Shown here piece by piece: positions 26,251-35,030 of a DNA stretch of 43,348 nt. The notes below the pieces were generated by a model. It worked only from the letters and a program-made list of their open reading frames with translations, was not told the DNA's origin and ran no database searches. Source of the stretch: Elusimicrobiota bacterium (GTDB lineage Bacteria; Elusimicrobiota; Elusimicrobia; 2-02-FULL-39-32); assembly GCA_016180425.1 (NCBI GenBank), contig JACPBF010000020.1, positions 1 to 43,348 of the forward strand, in the 5' to 3' direction. Positions within the stretch are counted from its first letter, which is position 1, and every line of letters begins with the position of its first letter. Position numbers and translations under genes: made by a program.

Positions 26251-27156
26251 TTAATGAAGTAAAATTTTCTCCTGTAATGTTTGCGTAAATTCCCTGGGCC
26301 GCACAATCACCCGGCCAACCACCTCTTTTTGATTCAATACTACAGGAGTTTCTTGTGGAACTCCTCTTAAATTAACAGTTTCTGCTTGCATGGATTTCAT
26401 CCTTAAATCTTTCCAAACCGCTTCCAGGGCGCTCATCTTTTCAGCAAAAGTTTTTTCTTCAAAAATTCCCCAAAAAATCTCCGCAGGATGCCCCGTCCTC
26501 GAAGGTTCTAATAGCTCTGCTGTAAATTCTCCCCACTGATTCACTCTTATTTTTTTTAAAGAGGCAAGAAAAATTTGAAATTCCTCAGTTCCATTTTCTT
26601 TATACCAAAGTTTTATAAATTGAAGAGTGGGAGTTAAAAAATTTAAATTTGGCAATTCAATTTCAGGCGCAGAACTGTTTTTTTCTAAAAACTCTCCTGA
26701 AAAAAAGATCCCTTCCTCATCCACATAACGAACCTGCCCATTTTTTTCTTTTAAATTCAAAACGACTTTAGCCGCTGGTTTTCTCAAATGATATTCCAGG
26801 ATGACTCGATCAGGAAAAAAACGTTTAAACTTCACAGTTTGGATTTGAGGAACATTATCTTTTATCTGTCTAACGATCTTCCTTGAAGAAAAATTTAAGA
26901 TAGATTTTCCTTTTAAATGCGCGATTTGGTTAAAAATTTTTGAGGATAAAATTCCTTCTTGAGGCTTAACCTCCACTGATTTAATAATAAAAGTTTCCAG
27001 TTTTGAAATTCTATGCCAGGTAAAGATGAGACCTAAAAGCACGGATATGAAAGCTAAACTTTTAAAGGACCTATAAAAAAAATGCGCCAAACCTCTCCAT
27101 CTGGCAGATCGGATTTTGGTTCTTAAAACAACCTTTTGTTTACGATGTCTTTCCAT
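26251..27156 (-). CDS. ftsQ: Cell division protein FtsQ/DivIB
   Basis: This bitopic divisome protein has 301 residues: a basic cytoplasmic tail, one transmembrane helix (about 31-48), a POTRA domain (about 52-120, with IKSVEVKPQEGILSSKIF), and a FtsQ/DivIB beta domain after it. Sequence conservation in this family is low. The call rests on topology, the POTRA start and its place between ddl and ftsA. It overlaps ddl by 17 bp. Confidence 0.87.
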   Translation of the reverse strand: MERHRKQKVVLRTKIRSARWRGLAHFFYRSFKSLAFISVLLGLIFTWHRISKLETFIIKSVEVKPQEGILSSKIFNQIAHLKGKSILNFSSRKIVRQIKDNVPQIQTVKFKRFFPDRVILEYHLRKPAAKVVLNLKEKNGQVRYVDEEGIFFSGEFLEKNSSAPEIELPNLNFLTPTLQFIKLWYKENGTEEFQIFLASLKKIRVNQWGEFTAELLEPSRTGHPAEIFWGIFEEKTFAEKMSALEAVWKDLRMKSMQAETVNLRGVPQETPVVLNQKEVVGRVIVRPREFTQTLQEKILLH

Positions 27157-28063
27157 CTGCTATAGAATATTTAACCATCTCCAAGATCATCCCTGAAAAA
27201 TCTAAACCAGCGGCTTTTGCCGCTTCCGGGTATAAAGAGGTTTCAGTCATCCCTGGGATTGAATTTAACTCTAAAATCCACGGTTTATTTTTTTTATCTA
27301 TTATAAAATCAACTCTGGAAAAAGCCCTACAGCCTAAAATGCAATGCGCTTCGTAAGCTAATTCTGAAACTGCTCTGGCGCACCTATAAGAAAGTCTAGC
27401 AGGAATAAGGTGCTGAGACATTCCTATTTCGTACTTAGACGCATAATCATAAAAATCATGTTTGGGAATAATCTCAATCAGAGGCAATACTTTTTTCCCA
27501 AGGATCGGCGCTGTGATCTCTTTCCCCTCAATAAATTCCTCTATCAAAACCTGTTTGGAATATTTTAAGGCTTGAGCAACCGCTTTTTTTAAATCAGGCT
27601 CTTTTTTTACAATCGCTATTCCAATGGCTGACCCTCCGTCATTTGGCTTAACCACAACTGGAAACCTTAAACAAGATCTGGAAGAACTAACCAGTTCGAA
27701 CCTTGGCGTTGGCAGCCCTGATTCTTTAAAAATAATCTTAGACTGCGCTTTATCCATGGAAAGAGCGCTGGCAAGAACTCCAGAGCCTGAGTAAGGGATT
27801 CCCATGATTTCGCACAAACCTTGCACGGTTCCATCTTCCCCAAACTTGCCATGCAATGCGATAAAACAAAAACCAATTTTTTCTTTTTTTAATTTTTCTG
27901 GCAAATCATGGCTTAACTCAATCCCCACAGCATTTAGACTAAGATCTTTAAAAGCTTTCAGAACGCTAAGGCCTGTGCGTCTGGAAATTTCCGCTTCTTC
28001 CGACCAGCCGCCGTAAAGAACAGCAATTCGTTTTTTTTGCAGCCAGAGAACTGTAGAATCCAT
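27140..28063 (-). CDS. ddl: D-alanine--D-alanine ligase
   Basis: This ATP-grasp ligase makes the D-Ala-D-Ala terminus of peptidoglycan, 307 residues. The N-terminal loop reads GGWSEEAEIS (about 18-27) where most have GGxSxEREVS. ATP-grasp motifs are VVKPNDGGSAIGIAIV (about 136-151), EEFIEGKEIT (about 175-184) and ILELNSIPGMTETSLYP (about 268-284). Nothing suggests a D-Ala-D-Lac change that I can read with certainty. It lies 31 bp after murB. Confidence 0.93.
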   Translation of the reverse strand: MDSTVLWLQKKRIAVLYGGWSEEAEISRRTGLSVLKAFKDLSLNAVGIELSHDLPEKLKKEKIGFCFIALHGKFGEDGTVQGLCEIMGIPYSGSGVLASALSMDKAQSKIIFKESGLPTPRFELVSSSRSCLRFPVVVKPNDGGSAIGIAIVKKEPDLKKAVAQALKYSKQVLIEEFIEGKEITAPILGKKVLPLIEIIPKHDFYDYASKYEIGMSQHLIPARLSYRCARAVSELAYEAHCILGCRAFSRVDFIIDKKNKPWILELNSIPGMTETSLYPEAAKAAGLDFSGMILEMVKYSIADGKTS

Positions 28064-28094
28064 TTAAAAAATTTATTATCTAAAAATTATTTTC

Positions 28095-28976
28095 TCACTG
28101 TCCCACAAACTTAATTTCTGGTTCAAGATGGATTCCAAACTTTTTCTCTATTGCCCGCTGAATTTCAAAGATCAAATCTTTCATCTCCTTAGCTTTAGCC
28201 CCGCCCAAGTTTACAATAAAATTAGCATGTTTAGGCGATACTTGAGCCTGTCCGATTTTAAAGCCTTTTAAACCTGCGTTTTCAATTAATTGAGCTGCAA
28301 AATGTCCTTTAGGATTCTTAAAAATAGAGCCTACGTTTAAGGTTCCAATAGGCTGCGTTTTTAGACGATATGAAAGAAATTCTTGAACGATTCGGATTAT
28401 ATCATCTTTGTTTTTTTCTTGCAATTGAAGGGTTGCAAAACAAATGATGGATCCAGCAAGGGAAGAACAGCGGTATTGGAAATTAATCTGCTTAGAATCC
28501 AATTTTTTTTCAATGCCCTGCAAAGAAACTATTTCAACTGATTTAACAAGGGTTCCAATTTCTAAATCTCTAGTTCCTGCATTCATCATTAAAGCTCCGC
28601 CCACAGTCCCTGGAACCCCAACCAGAGCTTCTGCTCCCCCAAGCCCTTGTTCAGCGCATTTTTTAACCAGCGTGGGCAAGAATACCCCTGCCCCTGAGCG
28701 CGCGCAAGAGCCGCTAAAACTAACCATTTCAAATTCTCCTAAAAGACGGACTATAAAACCATCCAACCCCTGATCGCTAACTAAGATATTAGATCCTGCC
28801 CCCAGAAAAAAAATCGCCTTTTTTTTAGTATGAGTGATGCTCAAAAATTTTTTTAACTGTTCCAAAGAAAAAATTTCCAGATACCACTCTGCTGGACCGC
28901 CAATGGCTAAAGTCGTATGTTTAGACATCGGCTCATTCTCTTTTACACTGATTCCTAACTCTTTCAATTCTTTCAT
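28095..28976 (-). CDS. murB: UDP-N-acetylenolpyruvoylglucosamine reductase
   Basis: This FAD enzyme finishes UDP-MurNAc synthesis. At 293 residues it is the shorter type II form. Motifs include NEPMSKHTTLAIGGPA (14-29), GAGSNILV (59-66), GVPGTVGGALMMNAG (120-134), QYRCSS (167-172), GSIFKNP (216-222, Ser217 as proton donor) and EPEIKFVG (285-292). It is the first gene of the division run. murC and murG, which often precede it, are not here. Confidence 0.94.
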   Translation of the reverse strand: MKELKELGISVKENEPMSKHTTLAIGGPAEWYLEIFSLEQLKKFLSITHTKKKAIFFLGAGSNILVSDQGLDGFIVRLLGEFEMVSFSGSCARSGAGVFLPTLVKKCAEQGLGGAEALVGVPGTVGGALMMNAGTRDLEIGTLVKSVEIVSLQGIEKKLDSKQINFQYRCSSLAGSIICFATLQLQEKNKDDIIRIVQEFLSYRLKTQPIGTLNVGSIFKNPKGHFAAQLIENAGLKGFKIGQAQVSPKHANFIVNLGGAKAKEMKDLIFEIQRAIEKKFGIHLEPEIKFVGQ

Positions 28977-28985
28977 TGAAAAATG

Positions 28986-29015
28986 ATACTACAAAATAGA
29001 GTAAGAGTGTGTCAA
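28986..29015 (-). promoter_or_regulatory. Likely promoter of the murB-to-division-gene run
   Basis: On the minus strand TTGACA (29010-29015) is a perfect -35, and TAGTAT (28986-28991) stands 18 bp downstream as a 4/6 match to the -10. Transcription would start only about 3 bases before the murB ATG, implying a nearly leaderless mRNA. It lies in the 79-bp gap between divergent murB and bioA. Confidence 0.45.
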
Positions 29016-29055
29016 AATTTGTTAAAAGCAGGACTTTTTTGTTACTCTTTTTAAG

Positions 29056-30519
29056 ATGGAATCTTTAGAAAAATTAGATAAAAAATTTATCTGGCATCCT
29101 TTTACCCAAAGCAAAGAATGGGAAAAAGAGATTTTTGAATTTCCTGTGGTGATCTCTAAAGGCAAAGGAGTCTATTTATATGACTCCAAAGGGAAAAAAT
29201 ATATTGACGGCATCTCTTCACTTTGGGCGAATTTGCACGGACACCAGCACCCGAGCTTAGATAAAGCGCTTTCTAATCAGCTTAAAAAAATTGCTCATTC
29301 CACATTTCTTGGGCTTACCCATGAACCCGGCATTCGACTGGCCAAAGAACTGATTGAAGCCGCGCCTAAAGGACTCACGCGGGTCTTTTATTCAGACAAT
29401 GGCTCCACCGCGGTAGAAGCGGCTTTAAAAATGTCCTATCAATACCAACTTCAAAAAAATAATAGTAAGAAATCTAAATCGAAAAATCCAAAAAAAGTAG
29501 AATTTCTGGCTTTAAAAAATTCCTATCATGGAGACACTCTTGGATCTGTCTCTGTAGGCGGCATAGAACTTTTTCAAAAAAAATATAAACCTTTACTTTT
29601 TAAAACTAATTTTGTGATGTCCCCACATTGTTTAAGATGTCCTTTTAGAAAAAAAAATCATTCAGCGATAGAACAACAAGTTTACTCCTATTCCAATCAA
29701 AAGCCAAAGCCGGGAAATTTTAGACCAGAGACTGGTTGCCATTGGCAATGTTTAAAACAGGTGGAAGATGTTTTGAACAAAAAAAATAAAAAGATCATAG
29801 CAGCGATCTTAGAGCCAATTGTTCAGGGGGCTGGCGGAATGATTGTCATGCCAGAAGGCTACCTTTGGGGATTTGCGAATTTATGCAAAAAATATAATGT
29901 GCCTTGGATTGCGGATGAAGTAGCTGTGGGTTTTGGCAGAACAGGGACCCTATTCGCCTCAGAACAAGAAAAAGTTACTCCTGATTTTCTCTGTTTAGCC
30001 AAAGGAATCAGCGGAGGTTATTTGCCTCTGGCCGCCACAATTACGCAAGAAAAAGTGTATCTTGCTTTTAAAGCGGAATATAAAAAATTTCAAACTTTTT
30101 TTCATGGACACACCTATACGGCAAACCCTCTAGCTTGCGCGCTAAGCCGGGCAAACTTAAAAATTTTTAAGGAAAAAAAAGTTCTTTCGCATGTGAAAAA
30201 ATTAGAGGTTGTTCTTGCCAGTCATTTAAAAGAATTGCTTCAACTGCCTCAAGTTGGGCAGGTGAGGCAAGCAGGCCTTATGGCAGGAATTGAACTTGTG
30301 CAAGACAAAAAAAATTTAAAACCTTTTCCTTTATCCCTGCGCATGGGAAGGCAAATATGTTTAAAAGCCAGAAAAAAAGGGTTGATCTTAAGACCTTTAG
30401 GAGATGTGATCGTGGTCTTGCCGCCCCTTGCAATTAAAGAGAAAGAATTAGTTTTTCTTATGCGTGGAATTAAACAAACGATACGGGAATTTTTTATCTC
30501 CCAAAAATTTAGCGGCTAG
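29056..30519 (+). CDS. bioA: Adenosylmethionine-8-amino-7-oxononanoate aminotransferase, long form
   Basis: This PLP enzyme of biotin synthesis uses SAM as amino donor. It has 487 residues, about 50 more than usual. Motifs are WHPFTQ (13-18), YSDNGSTAVEAA (112-123), ADEVAVGFGRTG (286-297) and Lys316 in LAKGISGGYLPLAA. The extra length lies at about residues 188-236 and carries CLRC (192-195) and CHWQC (228-232), a CX2C plus CX3C set that could bind a metal. No other biotin gene is in the window. It is divergent from murB. Confidence 0.9.
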   Translation: MESLEKLDKKFIWHPFTQSKEWEKEIFEFPVVISKGKGVYLYDSKGKKYIDGISSLWANLHGHQHPSLDKALSNQLKKIAHSTFLGLTHEPGIRLAKELIEAAPKGLTRVFYSDNGSTAVEAALKMSYQYQLQKNNSKKSKSKNPKKVEFLALKNSYHGDTLGSVSVGGIELFQKKYKPLLFKTNFVMSPHCLRCPFRKKNHSAIEQQVYSYSNQKPKPGNFRPETGCHWQCLKQVEDVLNKKNKKIIAAILEPIVQGAGGMIVMPEGYLWGFANLCKKYNVPWIADEVAVGFGRTGTLFASEQEKVTPDFLCLAKGISGGYLPLAATITQEKVYLAFKAEYKKFQTFFHGHTYTANPLACALSRANLKIFKEKKVLSHVKKLEVVLASHLKELLQLPQVGQVRQAGLMAGIELVQDKKNLKPFPLSLRMGRQICLKARKKGLILRPLGDVIVVLPPLAIKEKELVFLMRGIKQTIREFFISQKFSG

Positions 30520-30637
30520 TCTGGAAGATTTATTGCCGCCTCCCTAGCTATCGAATGCTTACTTGAAAAGCTATCTCTTGAATAAAAATTACCTACGCTA
30601 ATAGTTGTACGAAATTTCTGGTAAACTTTACTAGCGA

Positions 30638-30666
30638 TTGACAAAAATTAGAACTAGTGGTATATC
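30638..30666 (+). promoter_or_regulatory. Sigma70-type promoter of the membrane histidine kinase
   Basis: A perfect -35 TTGACA (30638-30643) is followed after 17 bp by TATATC (30661-30666), a 4/6 match to the -10. It lies in the 229-bp gap after bioA, which otherwise holds nothing I can identify. The transcript would have a leader of about 75 bases. Confidence 0.55.
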
Positions 30667-30748
30667 TAAATAGCTTTTGCTTAGAAAGTTTCAAAATCCA
30701 AAATTCCTCTATGAAGACACTTTCTAACCATAAGCTAAATAATCAGCC

Positions 30749-32524
30749 ATGAAAATAAAACCAATCCTTAACCTTGAGGGAAAATATTCCCTCATCACCT
30801 TTAGATTTGTCATCCTTTTGCTTTTAATATTCTTCATGCTTTATGGTCAGCGTGAAGCGAGTCTCCGTCTGGACATTCACTCGGAAATAATGAAATGGAT
30901 CTTGATCATCGCCTCCATTCATATTGGCAGCAATTTTCTCTTATTTTTTATTCCGAACCAATGGATCACAAAAAATTTATCCGCAGGCTTATTCTTTTTT
31001 GATACGGTCCTTATCTCTCTTGCGCTTTACAAAATTCAAGGTTTTGAAAGCGATATTTTCTTGGTTTATTTTCTAGTTGTTTTTATGACTGTGATTGCAA
31101 GAAAGCCAAGTTTAAGTTTTCTAGTTTCCGGGCTCGCCTGCTTACTTTATGGATTTTTATTTTTAAAAAATCACAGCATAGAAGATCTCATGCAGCCGGA
31201 AGTGATGATTCGGTTTCCACTGCTTTTAGTTGTCGCCTTTTTTTCCTCCATCATTGTCTATGAATCTGAAAAAACAGAATTTAAAGCTGTGTTTGCCCTT
31301 TATGAAATGAGTAAAGCGCTTTTTTCCAAACTTAAACTAGAAAATCTGCTTCCGCTTTTAGTAGAACATTCCCTTAAACTGTTAAAGGCAGATGATATTT
31401 CCATTATGTTATTAGATCAGGATAAAAATCTTTTTCTAGCTGCTGCCACTCCTCAACCTCATTTCCAAAGCAATGAACATAAAAAAACCACTCGCTTGGC
31501 TATTGGAGAAAGAGTTGCTGGTAAGGTCGCAGAATGGCAAGAAAGCGTGCTAATTGTAGGGCCTTTAGCAAACGACCCACGATTCTCTGGTATAGAAAGC
31601 AGGGAAGAGATACACTCTTCTCTTATTTATCCCCTACTTTCAAAAACGGATATTCTAGGTGTGCTTTGCGCTACCCGCACAAAAAATAAAATTCCTTTTA
31701 ATCAATCGGACCAGCAATACGCGGATATTTTTGTCTCTTTAGTTTCTCAAGCGATTGATAATGCCAGACTTTATCAGGAACTGGAACAAAAAATTGAGAT
31801 GTTGGATAAATCCTACAAACAACTTTCAGATACTCAATACCAGCTGATTCAATCAGAAAAACTATCCGGCATTGGACAATTAGCCGCAGGGGTTGCTCAT
31901 GAACTGAACAATCCTCTCACTTCAGTGATTGGTCTGGTGGACCTTTTGTTGAGTGATGAGGGAGAGGATGATCCTTTGCAAAAAAAAGAGGATTTAAAAA
32001 TTGTGAGGGAGCAAGCCGTGCAATGCAGCCGGATCATTTCCCATCTCCTTCAATTTTCTAAAAAACATCCTCCTCATAAGGAATTAAGTTCAATCAATCA
32101 AATTTTGGAAAAAACTTTGACTTTAGTGCAATACAAATTTAAATCTGAAATAAAAATAATTAAGGAGTTAGATGCAACGAACCCTTTGCTGCGGATAGAT
32201 CCTTACCAAATACAACAGGTTTTTATAAATATTTTAAATAATGCTTATGACGCTTGCTTGGGAAAACTTGAAGCTCAAGTTCTGATTAAAACAACTGTGG
32301 ATTCCAATAAAATAAACATTATTTTTAAAGACAATGGGGCGGGAATTTCAGAAATAAACATTCGTAAAATATTCGATCCTTTTTTTACCACCAAAGAGGT
32401 GGGAAAAGGGACAGGACTAGGTTTAAGCGTTTCTTACGGCATTATCAAAGAACATGGAGGCGATATCCTAGTCAATAGTAAGGTTGGCGAAGGATCAGAA
32501 TTTATCATCCAACTTCCCGTGTAA
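30749..32524 (+). CDS. Membrane GAF-domain sensor histidine kinase
   Basis: This sensor kinase has 591 residues. About six hydrophobic segments (about 18-172) form an integral sensor. A GAF domain (about 195-340) follows, then a coiled coil (about 340-370) and a HisKA domain with the phospho-acceptor His384 in AAGVAHELNNP. The HATPase domain has N-box NILNNAYDAC, G1 DNGAGIS, F-box FDPFFTTK and G2 GTGLGLS. The HELNNP motif places it in the NtrB-like group. Its signal is unknown. It precedes a receiver-kinase and a lone receiver in the same direction, likely partners. Confidence 0.9.
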   Translation: MKIKPILNLEGKYSLITFRFVILLLLIFFMLYGQREASLRLDIHSEIMKWILIIASIHIGSNFLLFFIPNQWITKNLSAGLFFFDTVLISLALYKIQGFESDIFLVYFLVVFMTVIARKPSLSFLVSGLACLLYGFLFLKNHSIEDLMQPEVMIRFPLLLVVAFFSSIIVYESEKTEFKAVFALYEMSKALFSKLKLENLLPLLVEHSLKLLKADDISIMLLDQDKNLFLAAATPQPHFQSNEHKKTTRLAIGERVAGKVAEWQESVLIVGPLANDPRFSGIESREEIHSSLIYPLLSKTDILGVLCATRTKNKIPFNQSDQQYADIFVSLVSQAIDNARLYQELEQKIEMLDKSYKQLSDTQYQLIQSEKLSGIGQLAAGVAHELNNPLTSVIGLVDLLLSDEGEDDPLQKKEDLKIVREQAVQCSRIISHLLQFSKKHPPHKELSSINQILEKTLTLVQYKFKSEIKIIKELDATNPLLRIDPYQIQQVFINILNNAYDACLGKLEAQVLIKTTVDSNKINIIFKDNGAGISEINIRKIFDPFFTTKEVGKGTGLGLSVSYGIIKEHGGDILVNSKVGEGSEFIIQLPV

Positions 32525-32664
32525 TTCACTTTAAACAATAAGCAATATAACTAAACCAATAATCTGCGATAAATCGATTGAATTTAACCATGCGTAAACC
32601 AAGGGGATAAAAAATTATCTTGCCTAGAGAGTTTTACGGAAGTGTTGAGGGGGATAAATTGATC

Positions 32665-32693
32665 TTGACAAAAATAGATTCTCGCCCTATACT
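32665..32693 (+). promoter_or_regulatory. Near-consensus sigma70 promoter of the receiver-kinase
   Basis: Perfect -35 TTGACA (32665-32670), a 17-bp spacer and TATACT (32688-32693, 5/6) form one of the best promoters in the window. It sits in the 267-bp gap before the ATG at 32792 and would give a leader of about 90 bases. The receiver-kinase and response regulator can thus be made apart from the upstream kinase. Confidence 0.75.
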
Positions 32694-32791
32694 TATTTGT
32701 AGGTTTGCCCTCAATGGAATTCCCTCCCTAAAGTGACCCCTTTACAAAGAACAGAGTTTGTAAAGTGAAAAGTTTTAAAAAAGGAGACATC

Positions 32792-34051
32792 ATGAACCCT
32801 ACATCTTCTATCAACGGCCAAAGTCAGAACACCGCCCGAATCCTATTACTTGATGATGATCGAAATATTCTCCACTTTCTTTTAAGAGCTCTTTTTAAAC
32901 AGGGCTTTACCGTGCAGGCTGTGGACCAGCCAACCAAAGCCTTAGACCTTCTTGCACGCAATCGCTTTGATTTAGTGATTACAGATTTAAAAATGCCGGA
33001 AATGGATGGCATTGTTTTTCTTAAACGAATTAAAGAATCTTCTCCAACTACAGAAGTAATTCTAATGACAGCTTTTGCAACTGTAGAAACTGCTTTAGAG
33101 GCGATGAAATTAGGGGCTTTTGATTTTTTGGTAAAGCCTTTTAATTTAGAAGAACTTACGCAAGCAGTGCAAAGAGCTTTGCGCTATCTTTCCACTCGCA
33201 ATGACCTAAACCAATTTAAAGATTTAGATCGGATAAAAAATGAATTTTTAAGCAACGTAACGCATGAATTGCGCTCCCCGCTTACTTCTATTAAGGCTTC
33301 CTCTAAACTTCTCTTGGAAGAATTTAAAAGTAAAGGAATGGACGTTCCCCTACATATTGTGCTGCAAATGCTTTCCATGATTGACAAAAATTCAAATAAG
33401 ATGATTGGGCTGGTGGATGACCTTCTGGATACCTTCCGCTATCAGACCAATAAAATAACGCTAAATAACATGCCTTTTTCAGTTGAAAAACTGATTGCAA
33501 AATGCGTGGAGGAATTCTTGCTGCCTTGTCAGGAAAGAGGTTTGACTTTAAGCTGCCATATCGAAGGAGCCCTGCCAAATCTGACAGCAGATCCCATAGA
33601 AATAAAACAAGCAATTTTGAACCTTCTGGGGAATTCCATGAAATTCACGCCTGAAGGAGGCAAAATTATCATAGGAGCCCAATTCAAAAACCAACATGGG
33701 AATGGCGAAGAAAAATCCGCTGAGGGAATAGAAAAAAAAGAGATGATTGAAATTTTTGTAGAAGACACAGGAATTGGCGTCCCTGAAGAAGAGCAAGAAA
33801 AAATCTTTGAGAAATTCTATCAAGTGGACGGCTCTATTAGACGAAAACAAAATGGGATTGGGCTGGGTTTAAGCCTCACAAAATCCATTGTGGAAGCCCA
33901 TCATGGAAAAATTAAATTAGAATCCAGCCCTGGAAAAGGAAGCATCTTTTACATGCAGTTTCCTTTGAAGAATGGTGCTTCAGAATCCTATGATATGCGC
34001 CGTTCTAAAAACTCCAAAAGCGAAAAACCATCTTCCCTGACTGCTGTTTAA
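32792..34051 (+). CDS. Receiver domain-histidine kinase hybrid (REC-HisKA-HATPase)
   Basis: This soluble signalling protein has about 419 residues with the receiver first. Receiver: acidic pocket LLDDD, phospho-acceptor Asp65 in VITDLKMPEMDG, and Lys115 in VKPF. Kinase: His158 in SNVTHELRSP, then N-box LNLLGNSMKF, G1 EDTGIGVP and G2 GIGLGLS. Such proteins receive phosphate on the receiver and then control their own kinase domain. The start is put at the ATG at 32792 because AAGGAG (32781-32786) lies 5 bp upstream. A GTG 27 bp earlier has no such site. There is no membrane segment. Confidence 0.9.
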   Translation: MNPTSSINGQSQNTARILLLDDDRNILHFLLRALFKQGFTVQAVDQPTKALDLLARNRFDLVITDLKMPEMDGIVFLKRIKESSPTTEVILMTAFATVETALEAMKLGAFDFLVKPFNLEELTQAVQRALRYLSTRNDLNQFKDLDRIKNEFLSNVTHELRSPLTSIKASSKLLLEEFKSKGMDVPLHIVLQMLSMIDKNSNKMIGLVDDLLDTFRYQTNKITLNNMPFSVEKLIAKCVEEFLLPCQERGLTLSCHIEGALPNLTADPIEIKQAILNLLGNSMKFTPEGGKIIIGAQFKNQHGNGEEKSAEGIEKKEMIEIFVEDTGIGVPEEEQEKIFEKFYQVDGSIRRKQNGIGLGLSLTKSIVEAHHGKIKLESSPGKGSIFYMQFPLKNGASESYDMRRSKNSKSEKPSSLTAV

Positions 34052-34063
34052 AGAGGAAAAATA

Positions 34064-34438
34064 ATGGCTGAAACAATTAAAACAAAAAAAATAATGATTT
34101 TGGATGATAATGCAAATGTGCTAAAAATTCTAAAAAGAATTTTAGAAAAAAAAGGGTATGAAATTATAACCTTTGAAAGGCCATCTCATGCTTTAAAGTA
34201 CGCTTTAGAAGAACCCCTAGATTTAATCATTACAGATTTAAAAATGCCAGAAATGGATGGGCTTGAATTTTTAGTTCAAATGAAAACAAATTTTCCTGAA
34301 CTAGAAGTGATTATGATGACCGCCTATGCCACAGTAGATTCTGCGGTAACCGCCACAAAATGGGGAGCTTTTAATTACCTAAAAAAACCCTTTGAGGTTC
34401 AGAAACTCTACGATACTGTAGCCCAAGCCCTGCACTAA
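34064..34438 (+). CDS. Single-domain response regulator
   Basis: This stand-alone receiver of 124 residues has no output domain. Asp14 and Asp15 form the acidic pocket, Asp58 in IITDLKMPEMDG is the phosphorylation site, and Thr86 and Lys108 complete the switch. It lies 12 bp after the receiver-kinase. Its sequence is close to that protein's own receiver (the stretch ITDLKMPEMDG is identical), suggesting duplication. It probably shuttles phosphate or acts through protein contacts. Confidence 0.9.
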   Translation: MAETIKTKKIMILDDNANVLKILKRILEKKGYEIITFERPSHALKYALEEPLDLIITDLKMPEMDGLEFLVQMKTNFPELEVIMMTAYATVDSAVTATKWGAFNYLKKPFEVQKLYDTVAQALH

Positions 34439-34482
34439 CCTAAAAGTTCTCCCTGCCTTAAAATTTAACGAAAAAATCATGG

Positions 34483-34511
34483 TTGCAAAAGTGTTGAGAG
34501 AGTGTTAAAAT
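34483..34511 (+). promoter_or_regulatory. Possible promoter of tRNA-Ser(CGA)
   Basis: TTGCAA (34483-34488), a 17-bp spacer and TAAAAT (34506-34511) preceded by TGT make an extended -10 promoter. It would start about 100 bases before the tRNA, so a long 5' leader would be trimmed off. The rest of 34439-34621 shows no gene. Confidence 0.45.
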
Positions 34512-34621
34512 TCTACCACTTAATTAGTTTATGTTTAGAAAGTACTTTCGTAGTATAAATGACTCTTCATCCAAAGACTCATCATCCTTAATTTGAGAAA
34601 AAATTTATATATCGTACAATA

Positions 34622-34713
34622 GGAGGGGTGCTGGAGCGGATGATCAGGCCAGTCTCGAAAACTGGTAGGCCTTTTATCGGGCCTCGTGAGTTCGAATCTC
34701 ACCCCCTCCGCCA
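34622..34713 (+). tRNA. tRNA-Ser (anticodon CGA)
   Basis: This is a class II tRNA of 92 bases including an encoded CCA end (34711-34713). The acceptor stem GGAGGGG pairs with CCCCTCC. The anticodon stem CCAGT/ACTGG encloses the loop CTCGAAA with anticodon CGA at 34656-34658. A long variable arm and the T loop GTTCGAATC are clear. The anticodon reads UCG serine codons. The restriction-modification island begins directly downstream. The CCA itself takes part in a CCAAGTTTT/AAAACTTGG inverted pair reaching into the island. Confidence 0.93.
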
Positions 34714-34735
34714 AGTTTTCTAAAAGAGAAATTTA

Positions 34736-34938
34736 GCGGTCTGTCGCTAACAATGTTCGAACCGCTATTTAAAAAAACTTGGATGACATTTCGGGATAAT
34801 GAATTTTAAAAACAGCGTTTATCATGCTCCCCATGGTCGCTTCGTTCCCTTCCCTTCGGCTTCGCCGTAAACCAAATAGGAAGTTATGCTTAATAAAAGA
34901 AAAACTTCCTTGCGGTCAAAAATTCCTTCCCCCTTCCT
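34736..34938 (+). repeat. Left inverted-repeat arm of the R-M island
   Basis: This 203-bp arm begins GCGGTCTGTCGC and ends near TTCCCCCTTCCT. Bases 34736-34832 match the reverse complement of 37034-37130 without a mismatch. The rest matches with small indels: 13 bp and one 5-bp TTCCC unit absent here, plus a few substitutions. Within it AGCGGT and ACCGCT (34735-34740 and 34761-34766) form a local hairpin. Confidence 0.88.
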
Positions 34939-34968
34939 ATCTTTATGCTTTACATTTTAATAATAAAT

Positions 34969-35012
34969 GCTAACTATAGTATGTAGCACTAAAGTTAGCA
35001 AATAACTATACT
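34969..35012 (+). promoter_or_regulatory. C-box operators of the controller gene
   Basis: GCTAACTATAGT (34969-34980) and ACTAAAGTTAGC (34988-34999) form an inverted repeat with 11 of 12 bases matching, separated by 7 bp. Each half holds a smaller palindrome-like box (ACTATAGT, ACTAAAGT), centred 15 bp apart. TATACT (35007-35012) may be the -10 of the controller promoter, with the boxes where a -35 would lie. This is the usual layout by which a C protein activates and then limits its own operon. The 13-mer ACTAAAGTTAGCA recurs at the methyltransferase promoter. Confidence 0.7.
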
Positions 35013-35030
35013 AATAACAAGTCAATTTTT

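Noticed and set aside
34751-34766. GTTCGAACCGC in the inverted-repeat arms looks like a tRNA T arm and 3' end
   Set aside because: No acceptor partner, anticodon arm or CCA is found around it. The match is explained by the local AGCGGT/ACCGCT hairpin.
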